Source: Anadara kagoshimensis (taxonomy: Eukaryota; Mollusca; Bivalvia; Arcoida; Arcidae). From it: a DNA stretch of 64,000 nucleotides. The position numbers were made by a program, and so were the translations under genes. The stretch is from contig CM037874.1 in NCBI GenBank assembly GCA_021292105.1, forward strand, positions 6,321,886 to 6,385,885, read 5' to 3'. The notes below the pieces were generated by a model. That model saw only the letters and a list, made by a program, of their open reading frames with translations, made no database searches and was not told the DNA's origin. Below, piece by piece: positions 56,086 through 64,000 of this stretch. Position 1 is the stretch's first letter, and each line of letters begins with the position of its first letter.

Positions 56086-57569
56086 ATTAGAAGAGTTTTT
56101 GTATATAGTATAAACTGAGTTCGGAATTTTAGGCAAGTCACTACAAAGCCAATTTGATGATATTATCAATCGCAATAGTTAATACCGCTTTTATTCATCA
56201 TTATTATTTTTTATTAGTAGTAAATATGATTATTTTGTTTGAAATAAAGAACAGGAGGCTAAATGACAAATCATCTTCAGTTTAGAATAATAATGTTGGA
56301 ACTAAAAGCAGGATAGATTTACCCTACACTCCCGACATTTCAATATATAGCTACATATACACAGGTAAAAACTGAAAAATCAAATTGCCACTAAAAGCTT
56401 AGTTAGTATATTGAATTGAGAATTGAAACATATACTATTATTAGCGACATATTTACAAGCTTTTCACCTGACTTTACAACAGAATACAAGTCCTGACACA
56501 ACCTGGACATTTTATCCTGAACAATTACAAGTTATTTCATGAAAGAATGTGTAGATTGGTAAAAAATTTTTAAAAACATTTTGGTATATAATGGGGGGAG
56601 GGAGACAAAATTCAGACAGAAAATGAAAAAAAAAAATCTTCAAAGAGTTGGTTATCACACATTTGAACCAGGTAAGAAACAATCCTTTTAGCATTTCTAT
56701 ACCTGTACCTACGATCTATTTTTAACTGGAACATTTATAACCGAAAGTGCATTTTTAAGAGCTTATAACTTTTTTCCGCAAGACAGATGTTTTTCCGGCA
56801 TGACAGATCTTTAGAAATATAAGTTAACTCACTTTACTGTAACTGTTCAAAATTTTAAGTCCCTCTACTTAGAAATGAATCCCTGCAGCCGTTTTTTATA
56901 AAAGATCATCAACTTTACTCGATTTTAGGTCGTTTCTAGGCAAACAAATGAAATACGCATATGCAATGTTATAGTCATAAAACCGCTTAGACGCTTTATC
57001 CCCCGATCAGGAGATTTCGATTTATCCCCTGTTTCTAGCGGATCCAAGACCTGATAAATATGTCTTTAATGGTACATGTGTTTTTTATATGTAACAAGTT
57101 TCCTACTTTCAATGTCATGAGAGATGTTCAGTTAATATTTGAGAAATTTGCATTGAAACATTCTACTGGCCAAAGTGGTCCATCCAAGTAAAATTGTTAC
57201 AAATTGCTACAAAATAATCCTCTGAGTGTGAAATTTTCACTTGGTAAACTGTCTCGTTATGTGGCAACACCACATGTGTTATTACTCTTTTTCACTTGGT
57301 AAGCTGTCTCGTTATGTGGCAATAACACATGTGTTATTACTTTGTATATAAGTAATTTATATATGAGCTATATAACGTTATGAATGGCTTAAATACATCC
57401 GTTTAGTGATAATGAAGTATAAATATAGGAAATTTGTCATACTGGGTCAAATAATACACAATTTGGACCAAATTGTATTTGGCTTGTAATTAGTTACTTC
57501 ATCAATTTCGTGAATAAAAATCACCGAATCATTTACTCAAATATTAAATTTATTTATTCATATTTTAAA
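56086..57569. other. Intergenic DNA with small repeats
   Basis: Includes 'TATCCCCCGATCAGGAGAT' and 'GCGGATCCAAGACCTG' at 56998-57060, related by inversion to 53133-53200. A two-copy tandem of about 54 bp at 57236-57340 ('CACTTGGTAA', 'CTGTCTCGTTATGTGGCAA', 'CACATGTGTTATTAC') follows. No exon is seen. Confidence 0.5.
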
Positions 57570-58814
57570 CACAGGGCCAGTTTCATAATAAAATTTAAAA
57601 AATACCGATAAGTATATAAAAAAGAGTAAAGGGGAACAACGAATCGGATCATTCAAGTGTAGGTGCTCCGACAAAACTCAACATTACTTTTTTAATTTGT
57701 GTCCGATCATCGTGATCTTGGTGTCATTTTGTTCCCAGATAAATATTCTTTAAGTTGGCATTCAATTTTTGGACATAATTTAAAATCTAAATAAAATGTT
57801 CAAACGGAAAACACAGAAAAACAGTGTAATTTTGTCCGATGTAGCTAAGCCCGTCCATGTAAAAGTAGCTTAAAATTCGCATTACGCTCATGTTTTTCAC
57901 TACCAGCGTCCGTGTCAACTACAAATGCTGATGTGGATCGAAGAACCAAATAAAAAGCAATAAATTTCAAAGGTAACCGTTACTCACTTCTAAATCTACG
58001 AGCTATTATATCCTATTTTGTTCCAACGCAGACCAACTTTCCTCTATCATGCCTCCATCTTGTTATTATATATGCAGTTATTTTAAGCTGCGAGTTGATT
58101 GGTTAAAAATACTTCACCCCCTCCGTTGGCATTTGTAGAATTTTGTCAATGTATCAAACTTTCTATCAAAATGATTTTATAACGATTTATACTTAAAAAA
58201 GAAAGATCAAATAAGTTAATGTAATTTCATTTTCTTAAATTTTCATAAATACAGTATATTGAAATATTTTTAACCAATCGAATAACAGCTATAACACATG
58301 CGCGGTACATGCTTTATGTATGAGCTCAAAATGGAGCATGATAGAGGAAAGTTGGTCCGTGTTGGAACAAAATAGGCTATAATAGCTTGTATATTTAGAA
58401 GTGAGTAACGGTTACCTTTGAAATTTATTGCTTTTTATTTGGTTCTTCGATCCACATCAGCATTTGTAGTTGACACGGACGCTGGTAGTGAAAAACATGA
58501 GCGTAATGCGAATTTTAAGCTACTTTTACATGGACGGGCTTAGCTAAATCGGACAAAATTACACTGTTTTTCTGTGTTTTCCGTTCGAACATTTTATTTA
58601 GATTTTAATTATGTCCAAAATTGAATGCCAACTTAAAGAATATTTATCTGGGAACAAAATGACACCAAGATCACGATGATCGGACACAAATTAAAAAGTA
58701 ATGAGAGTTTTGTCGGAGCACCTACACTTGAATAATCCGATTCGTTGTTCCCCTTTACTCTTTTTATATACTTATCGGTATTTTTTAAATTTTATTATGA
58801 AACTGGCCCCTGTG
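57570..58814. mobile_element. Foldback hAT-type element with 490 bp inverted arms
   Basis: Begins 'CACAGGGCCAGTTTCATAAT' and ends with the inverse 'ATGAAACTGGCCCCTGTG', inside a perfect 8 bp direct repeat ATTTTAAA (57562-57569 and 58815-58822). CAGGG-type ends with an 8 bp target duplication are characteristic of hAT transposons. The two arms (57570-58063 and 58325-58814) pair over almost their full length with scattered mismatches around a 260-base spacer. No transposase. Frames inside are incidental. Confidence 0.93.
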
Positions 58815-58895
58815 ATTTTAAAGATCTGGATATTTATAGCTAGACATAAAATTTTACAAGTCCCTGTGGTTCGGTTTACTGAACAAGGGACTGTA

Positions 58896-59749
58896 TCGTC
58901 GTGTCATATGTTTTCGGCGGACATGTGTTTTCGGCGCATATTTATTTTTCTTGATATCAAATGCACGTGCATTTATAGAACATTTCCTCGGACAACTTTT
59001 TTTAATGTAAAAACCGGACATTTTGTCTCTGAATCGAAATGTGGAAAATGAAGCTTAATATCGAAAATATAGCAAGTTCTTCCTTACATAAGGTATTTTC
59101 TGTGGTTTCTGTTATGCCCGAATTAAGTATCATTGTTAAACGACGTTACAATAAAAAAAACAATGCAACTGCTACTGATGTTGACATTTGGCAGCGTTCC
59201 CGACGCCATCAATATAATCATGTGACTGTCACATGGTTAGCATGTCTGTACAATATGAAATCGAAAGAATAAGGTGGCCCTGTTCTTATATTTTTCTTAA
59301 CAAATATTGTTTGCAATTTATATATAGTTTATATATAGTTTTACTTGCGTTATTTCACCAAAAAAAAATAATACTAGAATAAAACGAAGTTGATTAACCA
59401 AAATATTACGATATAAAAGGTTTAGTTTTGACTAGCATTCAAGAGCTGTATACATTTTGAGCAGTATAGAGCCACCTTATAATCGGGTTCCGCTTTTGAG
59501 TCACTCCTTCTGATGACCAATGACATGCGCCGAAAACATATGACGTTCCAAAAATAGCATTGTAAACAGACATGCAGACAAAATCACCTCTCCGAACAAA
59601 TTGCGGTATGAAATGAAAAATTCGATGGTTGAATTCGATAAACAAGATTGTCTTTATTTGATTTACAAGCCAAACGTCACAAATTATCTCTTATTAAATT
59701 TTTTTGAAGCAATACTGTCTTAATACGCCGAAAACCCATGACACGAGGA
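58896..59749. mobile_element. 854 bp TA-flanked DNA element
   Basis: Left end 'TCGTCGTGTCATATGTTTTC' plus GGCG, right end the inverse of 'TCCTCGTGTCATGGGTTTTC' plus GGCG, so 21 of 24 terminal positions match. TA flanks both ends (58894-58895, 59750-59751). Additional sub-terminal copies of 'GTTTTCGGCG' lie at about 58926 and, inverted, 59530. Three short frames inside are not transposase-like. Confidence 0.8.
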
Positions 59750-59762
59750 TACTTAGGAAATA

Positions 59763-59928
59763 CTAGTCAACTCGTTCCAATTCCAACTCGTTCCAACTGA
59801 TTTTCGCCGACTCGTTCCACTTTTGACTACCAACTTGTTCCAACTGAATTACCAACTCGTTCCAACTTTTTTTGGACGAGTTGGCGGAAATCAGTTGGAA
59901 CGAGTTGGAATTGGAACGAGTTGACCAG
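59763..59928. mobile_element. Hairpin element built of CAACTCGTTCC repeats
   Basis: Left arm 'CTAGTCAACTCGTTCCAATT' then 'CCAACTCGTTCCAACTGATT'; the right arm is the near-perfect inverse ending 'GGAACGAGTTGACCAG'. The loop carries two more CAACTTGTTCC/CAACTCGTTCC units. ATA flanks both sides. It lies 13 bases from the 854 bp element. Confidence 0.85.
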
Positions 59929-61778
59929 ATACCGATTGTACACTGCTGTAGCCCACAGTCGGTGTAGATAAATTTGAATCCAACGAGAAAAGTAAATTCT
60001 TCATTCTGAAGACTTATTCTGATTGGTGATAATTTCATTTGATATTTACTACCAATCTCAATGTGGTCGGAAGTTACATATTTTCTTATTTACCTTAAAA
60101 TGTCGTCTTCATTCACACAATAATTTTTCTGCTCTGTGGCTGCTAAAATGATACGGAAGTTGTCTTTTACAGCTAAACGAAAAAGAAAACGGAATGGAAC
60201 AAAACCGGATTGTTAATTTACATACTGAATAAGATCCGAGGTATCAAATTACCTTCGGCATCGCTAATTAACTCAGTATGTGTTCAAGATGATGAGTCGA
60301 TAGGCACAAATAATTTCACGATGATACTCTGGTTATTTTCAAAATCTCGGTTTTCAAGATATTTTAAGATATTAATATGAAAAACCGTAGCCAAGAGGTT
60401 TTTTTTTTACATATGTGTCCTGTGTCACGTTCTCACTGAATAGCAGAACCGATTTTCAATTTCAATTATTTAAACAGTACAAGAGTAGATACATTTCATA
60501 ACGGTGAGCAGTAAATATAATATAATGACCAGATTAGCCCAGAACTGATGCTCTTGTTAATACATTTTATAACACTGAGTAAGAATCTTCCGTACTCAAT
60601 AATTTATGTAAATGATTTACATAAATTATTGAGTACGGAAGATTTCTTACTCAGAGTAAACAGTTGAAAATATTTAAGAGTTATGATTATTTCTATAGTA
60701 AAAAGGTACCAAAATCAGAAAACTGTAGTCGGGTCTCACTTGTGTCCACGCACAGACTACACGTCCCATTTTATTCCAGCTACTTCGGAAGAGTAAAGCC
60801 GATACATTATTAAGTTTTATATATAAAATACAATTTTTTAATTAAAATTTTTACAACCATTGATATTTATTGACCCATCATGATATCCTACATTATATGT
60901 GCTAAATTTAATTAAATATGTCCTTAATGAAATTTAATTTATAGATCTATTTATCAAAAGCTCAATTTCCGGTTCACGGTAGGCCTACATGTTATACGAT
61001 GCTACACACTAATTACAATTTAAAATTCTAAAAAGTTTTAAAAATTTGGATAGTTGAAATTTTAACTAAAAACCTAAAATATCAAATTTACGAAATAGAT
61101 AGTTTTTAGAATTTTGGATTTTTGACCAATTTTAGAAACTTTTTAGAATTTTAAATTGTTAAGTGTTACAGGGACAGATGTTACTGATTCTGGTTGGAAG
61201 CAATCCAGCTTCTTATTAAATACAACGCTGTTAGAATTTCTCTGCATCTGCTCCAATTCCTTTTACTTGGTAATTGTGTTCGGGTTTCAGATGGTAGAGC
61301 TATATTCCAACTTTAGTCTGACCGCTAGTATCTAGATTCCTTTGAATTCTTTCGCCGGCCTTGGTTTGAGTGTTTTCTGTCGCGCTTTAAACATCCTAAT
61401 ACTCTATAGATGCTCTTCTATGTGCAAATTGGACCTCATGGTGTTACTGAGCTCCAGATCTACCTGTAGGGAATCCAGGACGTGTCCTGACATCAGGAAT
61501 GCATTAATGCCTTTTCTTTCTTTTGTTTGTTGCGTACATGGTTGTACATTGTATCTCATACCATTCAGTATATATTCCTTGTTAAACTTACGGTATACAA
61601 TGGTTTTGCTCACGTATTTATTTCGTTAGCAATATGAATTGATTTAGTCTGATATCCATATACCATCCGCATATGAGCATATGGTATCAAATAATTGAAA
61701 GTTTGGGCAGTTCAAAGTATAAAGAATGCCTTCATTGCTGAAAAAATCCATCGAGCACTGTATATTTGAAATAACTCA
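59929..61778. other. Intergenic DNA; possible gene remnant at 61200-61620
   Basis: Apart from the palindrome at 60575-60654, the only coding-like stretch is 61404-61613 on -, with 'NFNKEYILNGMRY'-type hydrophilic text, and an overlapping + frame. I recognise neither. A short near-inverted repeat of 'TTTTAGAATTTT' type is at 61020-61150. Confidence 0.4.
60575..60654. repeat. Near-perfect 80 bp palindrome
   Basis: Arms of 38 and 39 bases, 'CTGAGTAAGAATCTTCCGTA' outward, around a TGA centre, with a single unpaired base. Confidence 0.95.
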
Positions 61779-61780
61779 TA

Positions 61781-62261
61781 CTGTAGAAACCACTCTGTTT
61801 GTGACAGTGAAATATTCTTTATATCCACAGAAAATTATATAAAACTGAATAAAGATTGATATTTTTCACTTACTTGTACCTAGTCGTAACAAGAAATCTG
61901 TATGCGCATCCGCTATTGTCATAAAGTATGTCTGTCGAAAGAAAAAAGTTGGCGTTATGGGGATTTTACATGGCGAAAAAATGGTGACGTTTAAACCGGA
62001 AGTGATGTCCTTAGTGACGTTTTACGTCATATGCGCAACAGAGTCCGCCATTTGCCTGTTTTTTTCAACATGTTAAATCCCCATAGCGTCTACGTTTTAC
62101 CCTTGTGCAGATATATTCTGGGCTAATCACGGATGCGCATACAGATTTCCTGTTATGACTAGGTACAAGTAAGTGAAAAATAACAATCTTTATTCAAATT
62201 TATTTGATTTTCTATGGATATGAAGAGTATTCCACTGTAACAAACAGAGTGATTCCTACAG
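61781..62261. mobile_element. TA-flanked palindromic element with promoter-like centre
   Basis: Ends TA/CTGTAG...CTACAG/TA. The arms of about 190 bp pair, sharing 'CTTACTTGTACCTAGTC', 'AATCTGTATGCGCATCCG' and 'ATGGGGATTT'. The 100-base centre holds ACCGGAAGTG (ETS-like, about 61995-62004), two TGACGT, TTACGTCA (CRE-like), ATGCGCAA and CCGCCAT (YY1-like). Confidence 0.8.
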
Positions 62262-63525
62262 TACAATATAGTTTGTTATTACATGTATTGACTTTTAATT
62301 TTAGTGTTATTGAAATAAAAATGACCTTTTTGTTAAATAACATTACTTTGGTCCTGTTTCTGTTGACTTTTAGTTCCTATTGTTCGCAGTACCGTTGAGT
62401 GCATCAAATATAGCCTATATAAGTATGTATACCCAATTGATTGACCGATAATAAGTCATCAGCATATAATTAATAATTAATCTCTGTGTCATCTATGTCA
62501 ATGAGTTCTGTATAATAATTAATATTTATTAACATTTATATTAAATAAAGAGGACTTAATAGATCTCCCTGCTTTACACTCTTCTTAGAGGAAGTATTCT
62601 ATCCAATATTGTTATCTCTTCGGAAACAACATTAAGAACTAGAATCAAAATAAACACACTAATCCATGTCCGAGTCACAATCCAGAAGCAAAGTAAAAAC
62701 TATGAAACTGACAAGTGCGAGTCCGGAAAGCACCTCCTGTTTAGCTAGCTACACCCGCCACGTGTGTGGACTGGCAATGGTGTCATAAAAATGACCATGT
62801 ATTCCTGCAGCTTTTGTTTATTCATCAGATGTTTTAATATACAAATTTTTGTTTTGTAATAACTGGGTCAAATGCTTTAGAAAAGTCAACAAACCGAAAA
62901 TTGATTGTCCTTTTTTAACATATTCAATAATAATAGTTTTAATTGCAAAAGAATGATCGGCACATATTTGATGTTCGGTCTGTAACTTGACAATCTAAAC
63001 CAAATAAAACTTGACCGCTTATGCCTTAAATCTATAAGATCGCAGATCTCGGACGGCCGGGTGGAGGGTGGGTGTTTTTGGTTAAACCGGGAAACCTTAA
63101 GCGATTATTAGATTTGTTTTTTAGGATTGTCTGTATAAGTGCTTTGTAGTTAATCGAATTTTCAAGTAAAAATTATGTAGATCTCTTTACTTCCAAAATT
63201 CCATTTTCAAGCTATATCATTGCTATACCATGTACATTTGCTAAAGTACCTCTGTAGATGACGCTTACGACTTAATGCGATTGAAACAGACTAAACAAGT
63301 GAAGAAGAGATAGATATATCAAAACTGTTTAATACAAGGGACTACCTTTAAACAACATGAAACTTTATTGACAACATTTTTATTCTAATGCGAGATCGTC
63401 CCATAAATCTCTTGTTATAAAAAGACAGAACCTATTTATTAACTTAAGTCCTGTGGTCACCTTGAATGTAGGTCAAGGTTAACCCTAGATTGCTAGAGTT
63501 ACATTTAAAGGACTCTAGCTCTTAC
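62262..63525. other. Intron or 3' region of the potassium channel gene
   Basis: Follows the channel exon's donor on -. It contains an inverted family B copy (62630-62790). I could not find the next exon, which may lie further left or be too short to see. Confidence 0.45.
62630..62790 (-). repeat. Dispersed repeat family B, inverted copy
   Basis: 'CCATGTCCGAGTCACAATCC', 'AGAAGCAAAGTAAAAAC', 'CCGGAAAGCACCTCCTGTTT' and 'CGCCACGTGTGTGG' are the reverse complement of family B blocks, and this copy is better preserved than those near OAS. Confidence 0.7.
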
Positions 63526-64000
63526 CTTTAAAATAATTTTGTCTGATCTTGTAGCAATAATAGTATGCATTGAAGTTGGACGCTATTATTGCGATTGGTA
63601 ATGCTAATAACATCAAACCAAAAACTGCCGTGAAGCTTGCAACTAGATACCCTTGTGGTGAGGTCGGATAATGGTCACCATACCCCACTGACGTCATTGT
63701 TATTATCGCCCACCACACAGACGTCAACAAGTCCGGAAATGTGTCATTTACCGTTAACTCGACGTTAAACATGATTGAACCAAAGATAAACGAAAACGTA
63801 CCAATCACCAAAAGCAAAATAAATAGTTCCTTAATGCTTGCCTTTACTGCAAGCGCAAGGATTTTCATTTCGTGTGCGTTCTCCGCCAAGCGGAGTAATC
63901 TAAACGCTCGAAGGGAAACAAAGAATACTAATGCCATATACAAATAGCGAATATCCTCACCGTCTATCAAATCTTCATGTATAAATGAAAACATTATTGT
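63526..64000 (-). CDS. Voltage-gated potassium channel, one exon (S4-S6), truncated by the window edge
   Basis: The exon is open at the right edge and ends at AAG/gtaaga (63526/63525). On - it reads part of S3-S4 ('SLRAFRLLRLAENAHEMKIL'), the S4-S5 linker and S5 ('ASIKELFILLLVIGTFSFIF'), the pore helix 'FPDLLTSVWWAIITMTS', the selectivity filter 'SVGYGD' and S6 ('GLMLLALPIAIIASNFNAYY'). The product is a plasma-membrane Kv-type subunit that forms tetramers. S4 has only three spaced arginines before AEN, and the S6 PxP hinge reads PIA. Closest in layout to Kv1-4 relatives; the subfamily is not assigned. The T1 domain and C-terminal exons lie elsewhere. Confidence 0.9.

Noticed and set aside
61342-61629. 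Overlapping + and - frames of 95 and 69 codons
   Set aside because: No recognised family, no convincing splice sites; possibly a gene remnant but unsupported.

Overview
The window is AT-rich nuclear DNA of an animal, most likely a bivalve mollusc. Coding exons are short and separated by long introns with GT/AG borders. The repeats are of types I associate with bivalve genomes: tRNA-headed SINEs whose 3' end carries a TTGA/GATT-type tail, an 'ACAAGAGGCCCATTGGGCC...CTCACCTG' repeat, and a 'GACAGACAGACAG...TATACCCC' repeat. I cannot fix the genus from sequence alone.

Four protein-coding genes are supported. (1) A complete five-exon oligoadenylate synthase (OAS) family gene lies on + at 1845-7638. 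It keeps the P-loop-like GGSLGKGT and all three catalytic aspartates, and would be a dsRNA-sensing nucleotidyltransferase. (2) Convergent to it, on -, is an eleven-coding-exon half ABC transporter at 13637-38664. Its N-terminal TMD0, TAP-like core and nucleotide-binding domain match ABCB9/TAPL, the lysosomal peptide transporter. Every exon keeps frame except exon 1, which has a single-base break in a T run. (3) A short single-coding-exon gene for a 62-residue one-pass membrane protein lies on - at 52322-52510. (4) One exon of a divergent voltage-gated potassium channel, on - at 63526-64000, runs off the right edge.

The rest is repeats. OAS introns and the OAS-ABCB9 interval (1-13.6 kb) are full of two dispersed families, called A and B here. 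ABCB9 introns hold SINEs, hairpin MITEs, microsatellites and two large tandem arrays: about 141 bp units at 27.58-29.50 kb and 52 bp units at 30.62-37.93 kb. Both arrays appear to be amplified from opposite ends of the same SINE family. Upstream of ABCB9 there is a small 35 bp array (40.1-40.6 kb) and a 7 kb array of 87 bp units (40.8-47.74 kb), which resembles the end of a dispersed palindromic element. The 53-63 kb segment is a cluster of DNA transposon relics with recognisable ends: two near-identical 690 bp elements, a 1,245 bp foldback hAT-type element with an 8 bp target duplication, an 854 bp TA-flanked element, several perfect or near-perfect hairpins, and a palindrome with a promoter-like core.

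Functionally, a dsRNA-activated synthase and a TAP-family peptide transporter are convergent neighbours. Whether that linkage means anything is unknown. I found no tRNA, rRNA, CRISPR or operon-type structure, and no prokaryotic sequence.
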